From contig JAVJAP010000352.1 in NCBI GenBank assembly GCA_034770075.1, positions 620,001 through 684,000 of the forward strand: a stretch of DNA of 64,000 nucleotides. Reading direction: 5' to 3'. Below are positions 22,477-33,958 of the stretch, piece by piece (within the stretch, counting starts at the first letter, position 1; each line of letters begins with the position of its first letter). Source of the DNA: Aralia elata (lineage: Eukaryota; Streptophyta; Magnoliopsida; Apiales; Araliaceae). The notes beneath the pieces are model-generated. The model saw only the letters and a list, made by a program, of their open reading frames with translations. It searched no databases and was not told the DNA's origin. Position numbers and translations under genes: made by a program.

Positions 22477-24054
22477 CATGCTATATGATTTGTTTGGGTT
22501 GTATTGTCATGTTGTTGATAACTGATGATGGTAGATTATTAAAGCATGTAATTCTAAGTCTAATCATGTCTTATTTGCTCTGAATTCAGTCAAGAGGTGC
22601 TAATCATGTTGGTTAATTTGCTAAAACGAGTTTAATTTGTAAGAAAGTCGAGTTTAGAGGCTCTAAATTTGCTAATGAAATTGTTGGTGTCATTAAGATA
22701 GTCTAGTACTCAAATTATGTTGCTTTGGGTAAGTTTGCAATGTCTGGGTGTGTTCAAATTGGGATTGCATGGGTTGCTAAAAGTTTGGTTTGCAGCAGAC
22801 TTCAGTACCTGTGTCTGAGTACTAGTGCGGCCGCGCTGGTACCAAGGTCAAATAGGGCGCGACCGCGCCGCACCCGTGTCAGACCTGGAAATTTCCTTTT
22901 AATTGCTTAGCTTCTCTAACTCAACTAATCTTGTGTAATGGACATGAATAAGCCTTGAATGTGTTTTAAGATGTATTACCAGCGTGTTATCACAAAATTT
23001 AACCGTGAGCCATGATTTGGAAATTTTTAAGAAAAATTATCTTGAATTTAAGTAGTGATTTGTTAAATGTCAAATGCATGGATTTAGATTAGTTTAAGCC
23101 TTCATATCAGTATGTATAATTGCTAATTGTGGTGTGCCAAGACCCTAGTATGCTAGAATGTGAACCGAGCATTGAAAAGCTCAGTTCTGAGCCTGGAAGG
23201 GAGTAGCGCGGTCGCGCCACTCTTAAGCATAAAGGCAGCGCGGCCGCGCCGTGCTGCCGAGAGACCAAGATGTTTTGTTTGTGATATAGAGTATGATACA
23301 AGTGTGTTACCTTCTTATAAGCTTTATTAAATGACAAGTGGTATGTTGGTATCGTCTAAGTACGTTACGAATATGTTGAATCAAGGTTTAAACAGATTTT
23401 CTTTTGCAAATGGAACCTTTGAAATCAAAACAAAAACAACTATTTTTGATATATAATAAATTGTTTGCATGGTATATATGGTTTAATGAATGTTGGTAAA
23501 ACACATCCTTTATCATGAAGCAGTTGAATTAGTTAAGTATTGAATGAGTAGAGTATGAAAACCTTTTATTGTGAATGAGTGACTAATGAATATTTGTATA
23601 TGAATGAATATAGGATACTTACAGTAAAGTTAAACGCTAATTGTAAACTACGCGAAAGGCAAGTATCTTAACCTTTATCCACTTTATTGCAGCGATCGTA
23701 AGTACCTAACTTGCGCTACCTATTGTTGTGTGCAAGTTCCTTATAATGCAAGCTATATTTCATACAAACTTACAAATTGTGCAAGCTATATTGATGACAA
23801 CTCCATTGAAATTTCAGTTGTTTATAAATTCTTAAATATTTATTTTTTTTCCGCATTGATGTAACATAGCGAGGAACGCTAAGTTTGAGGTTTTGTAACC
23901 TGGGATTATGGATAGATTTATATTGAGGTTTATTATCGATTACTTCTGTATCTTTGGTTTTTATTTAGAAAGTTTAATTAGCTAGATGTTATGTTTGCTG
24001 TTTCGTGAGCACCGAATCCTGTGTTTGATGTTACACGGATTTGGGGGTGTCACA
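22477..24054 (+). repeat. element B left LTR, truncated on its left
   Basis: It starts in mid-LTR at CATGCTATATGATT, which corresponds to 30654 in the middle LTR, and ends GGGTGTCACA. It also lacks a 593-bp segment that the middle and right LTRs carry (between 23841 and 23851, equivalent to 32000-32603). The GC palindrome at 22819-22842 has decayed (CTAGTG in its left arm). The TATA box and splice donor should lie off the window to the left. Confidence 0.9.
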
Positions 24055-24057
24055 AGT

Positions 24058-24069
24058 TGGTATCAGAGC
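24058..24069 (+). promoter_or_regulatory. primer-binding site of the first B internal region
   Basis: TGGTATCAGAGC lies three bases after the LTR end and is complementary to initiator tRNA-Met. Confidence 0.95.
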
Positions 24070-24223
24070 TGTATGTTATAAACCTTAGGTGGGAGAACTT
24101 TAGATTAGTGGAGATAGAAAGAGATGAACTCACATAGAGTTTAAAGTGTTGAGTTTGGTTACTTTTACTAAAAAAAATGTTTATTTTTAATACACTAATT
24201 TAGTTGTTTGTTTTAATCGTAGG

Positions 24224-25000
24224 ATGTCAGGAGAAGAGGAGGTTAGAGATATCCATGTGGTTAGTGAGCAGTTAGTAGCAGCTGTACCTCCGCCCATAGT
24301 TGAGGCATCAGCTGATTCTGACCCAGATGAGGACCCTGAGGAAGAATCTGAGGAGGATCCCGAGGAAGAGGAGCCCGAGGAGGACTCTTAGGAAGCGTCG
24401 GAGGATAGGCTGCTAGATGAGTTGATGGACAGGAACACGGAGTTGGACGATCGAGTCCATGAGTTAGAGGAACGGTATCAGGAAGAGAAGGGGGCAGTGG
24501 TACTGCTTAGGGCATTGGTGCATCATTTGATGGTTAGGAACGCAGATCTGGCTGACAAGCTACGTGCGTCAGACCAGAAGGCAGGTAGGTTGAGGGTAGA
24601 AAAGGAGGTCGTCCGGTCCCACTTGGGAAACACGATAAACGGATTGGAGGCGAGAGTTCAGGGTCTTCAAACAGATAAACAGTTGATTAACACTTACTGG
24701 AGGGATGAGACGAAAGGTCGTGTAAAGGCTCAGAACCAGAGGGATGAGTTAGATCATGAAGTAAGGAATAAGAAGGTTAGGATGGACAGGATGCAATACG
24801 TGTTTAGTTCAGCGCATGGCAGGTTCCAGCATAGGGTGTATCATTTTCTGCGTGAGGAGCACCGGTCTAGACACGCTATAAGTCGAGGGCTAGTTCTGGA
24901 TATGGCAGATGAGGAATATAAAGATGCTTTGAGGAGGGATCTTCGAGTTTATATTGCTATTAACTTTTTATTAGTGTCGTATGGAACACTTATCTATTGA
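24224..25000 (+). pseudogene. upstream coiled-coil accessory frame, first B copy
   Basis: ATG at 24224 follows TTTTAATCGTAG/G. The first ~60 codons are acidic (DPDEDPEEESEEDPEEEE, codons ~33-50). Then comes a long heptad-like helix region (ELDDRVHELEERYQEEKG, NADLADKLRASDQKAGRL, NGLEARVQGLQTD) and a basic stretch (RDELDHEVRNKKVRMDRM, then HRSRHAISRG). The frame is open for 258 codons except one TAG at 24389-24391, where the other copy has GAG. The last ~20 codons (VYIAINFLL) may be read-through of a lost stop. It lies between primer site and gag. I recognise no family. The acidic head plus coiled coil suggests a self-associating accessory protein, which is inference only. Confidence 0.7.
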
Positions 25001-25205
25001 TGTAAATATTTAAATTTCGGTTCTAAGTTAAGAGGTGTAAATGGCATTTTGTCATGAGATGTTAAGTACCTTGGTTTCATGGTTTTTCATATTAATAAAA
25101 TGTGTTTATTGATATGTGTGATGTGATGATTAAACTTTTATATAAGCTTTAAATGTTATAAGATTAAGTTGTGGGATGATAACATGTAAATTTTATTCAT
25201 CTGAA

Positions 25206-28200
25206 ATGCCAAGGGGAAGACGTCGTCAACAAACACCTGAGGAGTTAGTCAGTAATGCTGGGGATCAACCGAACCCCATGCAACAATTTGTAGACCTATT
25301 AGTTGGGGCATTACAGAATCGGACCCCGAATAATAATAATAACCCTCCGACGGCCCAAGTGGCAACCTTTAAGGACTTCAAAAGTGTTGGACCCCCTGAA
25401 TTCAAAGGGACCACTGAACCCATCGAAGCCCAGTCATGGATCAAAGAAATCGAGAAGGCGTTTGCAATCGCCCGAGTAGGAGATGAGCAGAAAACGATCT
25501 TCGCCACGTACATGTTGAAAGGTGAAGCTACCTTCTGGTGGGAGGCGAACCAGAACAGGGCTGGAGAAGGAGTGATATCTTGGGAGAGGTTTAAAGAAGT
25601 TTTTTTCGAGAATTATTTTCCTGTGAGTATGCAGAGTCGCATGGAGATGCGATTTTTGGAGCTGAAGCAAGATGACATGACGGTACCCCAGTACGCCGCA
25701 AAGTTTAACGAACTAGCGAGATTTGCACCTCATCAGGTCGACACTGAGGAAAGAAAGACAAGGAGGTTCGAGTAGGGCCTTAAGCCATGGTTGTATAGCA
25801 GACTTTCGGTGTTACAGACGAACAACTTCGCTACTCTTCTGGAGAAGGCCATAATTGCTGAGGGCGGAAGTGAAGCCCTGATGAAATTCAATAAGGAAAA
25901 GAAGAAGAAGATTGAAGGAGGGAATATAGGGGAAGGTAGCAGCAGTGGTAGCAAAAGGAAGTGGAACAACATCAACAACAATAACAACAGCAACCCAACA
26001 AGTTTTGGGGGTAAATCCGGTGATTCGAAGAAAAGAGCAGAGGCTTGCAAGGAGTGTGGAAAGAGTCACTCAGGCGCTTGCCTAAAGGGAAAGAATGTAT
26101 GCTTCAATTGCGGACAGGAGGGGCACATCTTTCCTAACTGCCCCGCACTGAAGAGGAATGGATGCTTCAACTGCGGAGCATTGGATCATCAAGCTAGGAA
26201 TTGCCCAAAGAAGAACTCAAGTGGAGGAAATGGAGGAAGGGGAAATAGCGGTGGAAATCTTACAATTTCTGGACCACCAACTCAAAATCGACCAACAGCA
26301 AGGATTTTCAACATGACAGTTCAAGATGCGGTCGCATCCAAGGACGTGGTTTCAGGTATCATTTCGGTCAATGATATATCTGCATACATATTATTTGATT
26401 CGGGTGCTACTTGTTCCTTCGTATCACATGAATTCTCCCAACGATTAAATTTACCTTAGGAAGAATTAGAACATCCCATGAACATAGAAGTGGCGAATAA
26501 GGAAATAATTCCCGTTAGACATATTCATAGGAATTGTCTTGTAGATATAAGGGGGTATAAGTTACCTGTGGATCTAATTCCAATTCAACTAGGAGAATTT
26601 GATGTAATTCTAGGTATGGACTGGTTATTTAACCATGGGGCAATGATAGATTGCCAGAAGAAGTGTATAAACCTTTAGACTCCAAATCAATCTAAGGTAG
26701 TGTTCTATGGTAGTAAATCGCCTAGGCACTCGAGTTGTCTGACGATGATGCAAGTTAGGAAATTGTTGAGAAAAGGTTGTATAGGTTATTTGGCCCATAT
26801 TGTTGATACCCAGAAAGTAGAGACATAGATGGGACAGATACCTGTTGTAAGTGAGTTTCCCGATGTGTTTCCGAAGGATTTGCCAGGTCTACCGCCAGAT
26901 AGGGAGATCGAATTCCTTATAGATCTAGTACCTGGAACGACACCGATTTCGAAAGCCCCATACAGAATGGCACCGGTGGAGATGAAGGAGCTGATGGTAC
27001 AGTTGTAGGATTTGTTAGATAAGAAGTATATCCAACCGAGTGTGTCTCCTTGGGGAGCACCAGTTTTATTTGTGAAAAAGAAGGACGGATCGATGAGACT
27101 TTGTATCGACTATCGGGAGTTGAACAAAGTGACGATCAAAAACAAATACCCACTACCTAGGATAGATGATTTGTTTGATCAGTTGAAGGGAGCGAAATAT
27201 TTTTCCAAAATCGACTTAAGGACGGGTTATCACCAGTTGAAGGTGAGGAAGGAAGATGTACCTAAGACGGCATTCAGGACTCGTTATGGCCATTACGAGT
27301 TCCTAGTAATGTCATTCGGGTTAACGAATGCGCCAGCGGCATTTATGGACTTGATGAATCGGGTATTCAAGTAATACTTGGATAAGTTTGTAGTTGTGTT
27401 CATAGATGATATTCTGATCTATTCTAAGACACCAAAAGATCATGCAGAACATTTAAGAATAGTGTTATAAGAGTTGAGAAAGGAGAAATTATGCACAAAA
27501 TTCTCAAAGTGTGAATTCTGGTTAGAAATAGTTCAATTTCTGGGTCACGTGATTGACAAGGACGGAATCTCTGTGGATCCAGCAAAGGTGGAAGCAGTAA
27601 TTAATTGGGAGCAACCGAAGACACCAACAGAAGTAAGAAATTTCTTGGGATTGGCAGGCTACTACAGAAGATTCATTCAAGATTTCTCCAGGATAGCAGG
27701 AACTCTGACTAATTTAACAAGGAAGTCGGTAAAATTTGTTTGGACGGAAAAATGTGAAGAAAGTTTTCAGGAGCTGAAGAAAAGGTTGAGTGAAGCACCA
27801 GTGTTGTCTTTACCTGACGATACGGGTGACTTCGTAGTTTACAGTGATGCGTCCCATAAAGGACTTGGCTGTGTGCTTATGCAACATGGTAAAGTTATTG
27901 CGTACGCGTCAAGGCAGTTAAAAGATTACGAAAAGGGATATCCTACCCACGACCTTGAATTGGCAGTGGTAGTATTTGCCCTGAAGATATGGAGGCACTA
28001 TTTATATGGTACAAAGTGTGAAATATACACGGACCATAAGAGTCTGAAGTATATCTTCACGCAAAAAGAGCTGAATATGCGACAGAGGAGATGGTTGGAG
28101 CTGATAAAGGACTACGACTGCGAAATTCTATATCACCCGGGAAAAGCTAACGTGGTAGCAGATGCGCTAAGCAGGAAGGGTATTGGTAAGTTGGCGATGA

Positions 28201-29723
28201 TAACAGCTCAAGAAGAGTTAATTAAGGATATGGCAAGATTGGAGCTCGAAGTAAAGTTTTCAAAGGAATCTGGTGAGAAATTATTCGCAGTAGATGCTCG
28301 TCCGACTCTATTGGACAAAATAAAGGAAGCACAAGACAGCGATGAAGAATGCGAAAAGGTGAGAAAAAGAATTTCAGATGGGGAAAAGCTTAAGATCAGT
28401 ATGGGTGGTGATGGATTGTTAAGATTTGAAGGGAGAATTTGGGTGCCAGCGGTATCTGAGTTAAAGGAAGAAATTCTACAAGAAGCTCATAGTTCAAGTT
28501 ACTCGATTCATCCGGGAAGCACAAAGATGTATCGGGATCTTCATCAAAATTATTGGTGGCCCAATATGAAGAAAGAGGTCGTAGAGTGCGTCAGCAGATG
28601 CTTAACATGCCAGAGAGTCAAGGCTGAACATCAGAAACCGAGCGGGTTACTTCAACCCCTGGAAATACCGGAATGGAAATGGGAGCATATCACAATGGAT
28701 TTTGTGGCAGGACTTTCAACTACCCAGAAGGGATTTGATGCTATTTGGGTTATTGTGGACCGATTGACTACGTCGGCACACTTTCTGCCGATCAAAATCA
28801 AATTCAACTTGGACCAATTGGCGAAACTCTACATTAAAGAAATTGTCTCCAGACATGGTGTGCCCGTATCGATTGTGTCCGATCGCAACCCACGGTTCAC
28901 AGCAAATTTCTGGAGAAGCTTTCAAGAACGCATGGGAACACAATTGAGACTGAGCACCACTTATCATCCTCAGACAGATGGGCAGAGCGAAAGGACAATT
29001 CAAACTCTAGAGGACATGTTGCGAGCATGCATTATGGATTTCAAGGGAAGTTGGGATGATCATCTACCTTTGGCGGAGTTCGCTTACAACAACAGTTACC
29101 ATGTAAGCATCGGTATGCCACCTTATGAAGCTCTGTATGGTAGAAAGTGCAGAACACCGTTGTGCTAGGATGAAGTAGGTGAACGACAACTGCTAGGGCC
29201 AGAATTGGTACAACAGACTGCGAGCGTTGTTAAATTGATACGAGCAAGATTAGTGTCGGCTCAAGATCGACAGAAGAAGTATGCAGATCAGCATAGACAA
29301 CAGCTAGACTTCGACGTCAGTACCTATGTATTCCTTAAAATGTCTCCCTGGAAAGGCAAAATGAGATTTGGAAAGAAAGGAAAATTGAGCCCGCGGTTTA
29401 TAGGACCTTTTGAGGTGTTGAGGCGTGTAGGCGAGGTAGCTTATGAAATCGCCTTACCTCCGGAACTGGAGCATGTTCATAACGTGTTCCATGTGTCAGT
29501 TTTACGTCCTTACAAGCATGTCATAGAATATGAACCTATCCAGTTTGAGAAAGATCTAACCTATGAAGAAATTCCTGTGCAAATTGTTGATAGGAAAGAA
29601 CAGGTTTTACGTAATAAAGTAATACCTTCTATTAAGGTAATATGGAGAAACCACAGTGCTGAAGAAGCTACGTGGGAACTCGAGGAGAATATGATGGAAA
29701 ATTACCCTAACCTGTTTGTCTAA
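25206..29723 (+). pseudogene. gag-pol of the first B copy (eight in-frame stops, no frameshift)
   Basis: The start is MPRGRRRQQ at 25206; the end is the TAA at 29721-29723. The 1506-codon length matches Tekay A. Gag includes WIKEIEKAF and FWWEANQNRAGEG. The knuckles CFNCGQEGHIFPNC and CFNCGALDHQARNC are kept, as are protease DSGATCSF (~398), RT FIDDIL (~733), RNase H YSDASHKGLG, integrase HPGSTKMYRDL, DFVAGL, IVSDRNPRF and HPQTDGQSERTIQ, and the chromodomain VIWRNHSAEEATWELEE. Note IVSDRNPRF where relatives have DRDPRF. Eight stops lie in one continuous frame: TAG at 25773, 26457, 26676, 26826, 27006 and 29166; TAA at 27372 and 27468. A 12-bp in-frame deletion between short direct repeats lies near 29516. 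The copy cannot make pol. Confidence 0.95.
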
Positions 29724-29755
29724 TTTTGTGATGCTTCCGGGGACGGAATCCTAAT

Positions 29756-29768
29756 AAGGGAGGGTGAA
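29756..29768 (+). promoter_or_regulatory. polypurine tract of the first B internal region
   Basis: AAGGGAGGGTGAA directly precedes the LTR start TGTAATGCCCG. GGGGACGGAATCC lies upstream as in the other copies. Confidence 0.92.
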
Positions 29769-29865
29769 TGTAATGCCCGCGATCAATATACATCGTAGTG
29801 TATTTAATGAATTGAATTCTATGCGAATCTTTTGTGTGTTTAAATAATTATATGTGTATATGTTA

Positions 29866-29905
29866 TGTATATATATATATGCATATATATATATATATAT
29901 ATATA
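29866..29905. repeat. TA microsatellite in the B middle LTR
   Basis: An alternating TA run is interrupted once by GC. A longer version lies at 38636-38680 in the right LTR. Confidence 0.9.
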
Positions 29906-30403
29906 AGTAATTGGATTATGTGATGAGATGTATTTGAATAGTTGAGTTAGATTAATATAACTATTTGCTTATTGACTAGGTAGATAATAATTGTATTAAA
30001 CACAAGAATGAAGCTAGAACTCAAATTGTTTTCGGAGTGGAAATTGGTGAAACGGACAGCGGATTTGAGTTCGGAACGTCGATTTTATTAGGAATCGACT
30101 ATAATATCAAAAATGTGGATTTCGGAGGGCAAAATGGTCAAATGGCTTATTAAATTGATTAATGGATTAAAATAATCTTTTATTAATTAAAATGCATCAG
30201 CTGAAGTTGGAGGGACTTATGTGACTAACAAATTGGGACTAAATGAGGGGTTATACGCTTGATTTATCAAGAAATCAAAAGGAGGGAGTTACACATTGCT
30301 TTAGTTCTAAAAACCATTTCAATTCCTAACCCCCATTCTCCTTTAATCCTTGCAATTGATGACTGAAGGTGGAGGGACAAGGAAATCAGATGTTACCATC
30401 ATC

Positions 30404-30411
30404 TTTATATA
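30404..30411 (+). promoter_or_regulatory. TATA box of the B middle LTR
   Basis: ATCTTTATATACTC lies ~635 bp into the LTR. Downstream sequence to 30595 is GAGA-rich like a plant 5' untranslated exon and ends at CAAGAG/GTAATT. It would drive the second copy. Confidence 0.6.
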
Positions 30412-30977
30412 CTCTTCACCCAAGACAATTCTTCCATTTGTTAACATTTCACCCAAGAAAGAAGAAGATTGTGAGAAAATTGAGAGCAAGAGTGAGAGAG
30501 AGTGAGGATTTGAGTTGTTCTGGAGTTGCAGAGAATCAAGCGATCGAATCAGAAGGATTAAGAGGACTAAGTCAATAAGGAATTTCATCCAAGAGGTAAT
30601 TCTTAAACCCATTTTATTTTCTTAGGAAAAATAGTGAGAAATGTATGAATAAGCATGCTATATGATTTGTTTGGGTTGTATTATCATGTTGTTGATAACT
30701 GATGATGGTAGATTATTAAAGCATGTAATTCTAAGTCTAATCATGTCTTATTTGCTCTGAATTCATGTTGGTTAATTTGCTAAAACGAGTTTAATTTGTA
30801 AGAAAGTCGAGTTTAGAGGCTCTAAATTTGCTAATGAAATTGTTGGTGTTATTAAGATAGTCTAGTACTCAAATTATGTTGCTTTGGGTAAGTTTACAAT
30901 GTTTGGGTGTGTTTAAATTGGGATTGCATGGGTTGCTAAAAGTTTGGTTCGCAGCAGACTTCAGTACCTGTATCTGA

Positions 30978-31001
30978 GTACCAGCGCGGCCGCGCTGGTA
31001 C
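30978..31001. repeat. 24-bp perfect palindrome with a GCGGCCGC core
   Basis: The left arm is GTACCAGCGCGG and the right arm its exact reverse complement. Three more short GC palindromes of the type GCGCGGCCGCGC or one mismatch from it lie within ~400 bp (near 31014, 31365, 31397), in otherwise AT-rich sequence. The right LTR repeats the pattern. Confidence 0.9.
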
Positions 31002-32809
31002 CAAGGTCAAATAGGGCGCGGCCGCGCCGCACCCGTGTCAGACCTGGAAATTTCCTTTTAATTGCTTAGCTTCTCTAACTCAACTAATCTTGTGTAATGG
31101 ACATGAATAAGCCTTTAATGTGTTTTAAGATGCATTACCAGCGTGTTATCACAAAATTTAACCGTGAGCCATGATTTGGAAATTTTTAAGAAAAATTATC
31201 TTGAATTTAAGTAGTGATTTGTTAAATGTCGAATGCATGGATTTAGATTAGTTTAAGCCTTCATATCAGCATGTATAATTGCTAATTGTGGTGTGCCAAG
31301 ACCCTAGTATGCTAGAATGTGAACCGAGCATTGAAAAGCTCAGTTCTGAGCCTGGAAGGGAGTAGCGCGGCCGCGCCACTCCCAAGCATAAAGGCAGCGC
31401 GACCGCGCCGTGCTGCAGAGAGACCAAGATATTTTGTTTGTGATGTAGAGCATGATACAAGTGTGTTACCTTCTTATAAGCTTTATTAAATGACAAGTGG
31501 TATGTTGGTATCGTCTAAGTACGTTACGAATATGTTGAATCAAGGTTTAAACAGATTTTCTTTTGCAAATGGAACCTTTGAAATCAAAACAAAAACAACT
31601 ATTTTTGATATATAATGAATTATGTGCATGGTATATATGGTTTAATGAATGTTGGTAAAACACATCCTTTATCATGAAGCAGTTGAATTAGTTAAGTATT
31701 GAATGAGTAGAGTATGAAAACCGGTTATTGTGAATGAGTGACTAATGAATATTTGTATATGAATGAATATAGGATACTTGCAGTAAAGTTAAACGCTAAT
31801 CGTAAACTACGCGAAAGGCAAGTATCTTAACCTTTATCCATTTTATTGCAGCGATCGTAAGTACCTAACTTGCGCTACCTATTGTTGTGTGCAAGTTCCT
31901 TATAATGCAAGCTATATTTCATACAAACTTACAAATTGTGCAAGCTATATTGATGACAACTCCATTGAAATTTCAGTTGTTTATAAATTCTTAAATATTT
32001 GTGAACTGCTTTTGAGAATGCGTTCTAGTCACTTGTTTCGGCTAGATATTATTGATGCATAACGATAATTTATTGAATGATTCAATTTCATTGTAGCTAC
32101 TTAAGGTTTACCAATCCAAATTGTTTTGGTGCAGTTCTGCATGAATACTAAGATGAACAACCCGAATAACGGGGTAAAACTGATGTCGGGCATATAGTCC
32201 CATTTACGCTTACGCGTCTAAATTTCATACTTGTGCACAATGTAGGGTACGAAAGGCTGATCACCTGGAGTACTTGCGGAGAAGGTTTTACAATCTATTT
32301 GATTGATATAAACTTCTGATGGTTTTTGATGAAATAAAATTATGTTCTGGGTATTTAACACCCCTTAGTATGCTATTGTAATCTAAACCTCTTATCTTGA
32401 ATATTCATACTTATCTCTTGTTGACTCTTTACATTATTGAGCATCTACAAATCAGTTATCTTTATTCGTGATGAATTTGTCGAGTTACCGAAGAAAGTCA
32501 CGCCAAAACAGGGACGATGGCAGACAAACTTGCCAAGTTTGGACAAGGGAAAGACCAAGATGAAGTGATGAAAGTTATTTCTTGTATAAGTTTATTTTTT
32601 TTCCGCATTGATGTAACATAGCGAGGAACGCTAAGTTTAAGGTTTTGTAACCTGGGATTATGGATAGATTTATATTGAGGTTTATTATCGATTACTTCTG
32701 TATCTTTGGTTTTTATTTAGAAAGTTTAATTAGCTAGATGTTATGTTTGCTGTTTCGTGAGCACCGAATCCTGTGTTTGATGTTACATGGATTTGGGGGT
32801 GTCACAGGT

Positions 32810-32821
32810 TGGTATCAGAGC
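32810..32821 (+). promoter_or_regulatory. primer-binding site of the second B internal region
   Basis: TGGTATCAGAGC lies three bases after the middle LTR. Confidence 0.95.
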
Positions 32822-32976
32822 TGTATGTTATAAACCTTAGGTGGGTGAACCTTTGATTAGTGGAGATAGAAAGAGATGAACTCACATAGAGTTTAAAGTG
32901 TTGAGTCTAGTTACGTTTACTAAAAAAAAATGTTTATTTTTAATACACTAATTTAGTTGTTTGTTTTGATCGTAGG

Positions 32977-33699
32977 ATGTCAAGAGAAGAGGAGGTTAGA
33001 GATATCCATGTGGTTAGTGAGCAGTTAGTAGCAGCTGTACCTCCGCCCATAGCTGAGGCAGCAGCTGATTCAGACCCAGATGAGGACCCTGAGGAGGATT
33101 CTGAGGAGGATCCCAAGGAAGAGGAGCCCTAGGAGGACTCTGAGGAAGCGCCAGAGGATAGGCTGCTAGATGAGTTGATGGACAGGAACACAGAGTTGGA
33201 CGATCGAGTCCATGAGTTGGAGGAACGATATTAGGAAGAGAAGTGGGCAGTGGTACTGCTCGGGGCATTGGTGCATCATTTGATGGTTAGGAACGCAGAT
33301 CTGGCTGACAAGCTGCGTGCGTCAGACCAGAAGGCAGATAGGTTGAGGGTAGAAAAGGAGGCCGTCCGGTCCCACTTGGGAAACACGATAAACGGATTAG
33401 AGGCGAGAGTTCAGGGTCTTCAAACAGATAAACAGTTGATTACCACTTACTAGAGGGATGAGATGAAAGGTCGTGTAAAGGCTCAGAACCAGAGGGATGA
33501 GTTAGAGCATGAAGTAAGGAATAAGAAGGTTAGGATGGACAGGATGCAGTACACGTTTAGTTCAGCGCATGGCAGGTTCCAGCATAGGGTGTATCATTTT
33601 CCGCGTGAGGAGCACCGGTCTAGACACGCTATAAGTCGAGGGCTAGTTCTGGATATGGCAGATGAAGAATATGAAGATGCTTTGAGGAGGGGTCTTTGA
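32977..33699 (+). pseudogene. upstream coiled-coil accessory frame, second B copy
   Basis: This is homologous to 24224-25000 and has the same GTAG/GATGTC start context. The acidic head, coiled coil and basic tail are kept in one frame of 241 codons. TAG stops lie at 33130, 33232 and 33451; the first copy has GAG, CAG and TGG there. The frame ends at a TGA (33697-33699) where the first copy has CGA. No frameshift is seen, although the gag-pol of the same copy has several. Protein identity between the two copies is high by eye. Confidence 0.68.
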
Positions 33700-33958
33700 G
33701 TTTATATTGCTATGAACTTTTTATTAGTGTCGCATTGAACACTTATCTATTGATGTAAATATTTAAATTTCGATTCTAAGTTAAGAGGTGGAAATGGCAT
33801 TTTGCCATAAGATGTTAAGTACCTTGGTTTCATGGTTTTTCATATTAATAAAATGTGCTCATTGATATGTGTGATGTGATGATTAAACTTTTATATAAGC
33901 TTTAAATGTTATAAGATTAAGTTGTGGGATGATAACATGTAAATTTTATTCATCAGAA

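Larger units (their letters stand above)
29769..32806 (+). repeat. element B middle LTR, 3038 bp, shared by both internal regions
   Basis: It starts TGTAATGCCCGCGATC and ends GGGTGTCACA. It serves as 3' LTR of the first copy and 5' LTR of the second. It contains a TA microsatellite, a TATA box (30404-30411), a splice-donor-like CAAGAG/GTAATT (30591-30601) and a 24-bp palindrome (30978-31001). It lacks ~18 bp (GTCAAGAGGTGCTAATCA) that the other two LTRs have near the TTGCTCTGAATTCA phrase. Around 32480 its text differs from the right LTR, so the LTRs are mosaics. Confidence 0.93.

Noticed and set aside
25206..29723. Reassigned stop codon (TAG read as Gln) to explain the many in-frame TAGs
   Set aside because: The stops also replace GAG, GAA, CAA and TGG codons, and the sister copy keeps the sense codons. 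Mutation after silencing explains it better.
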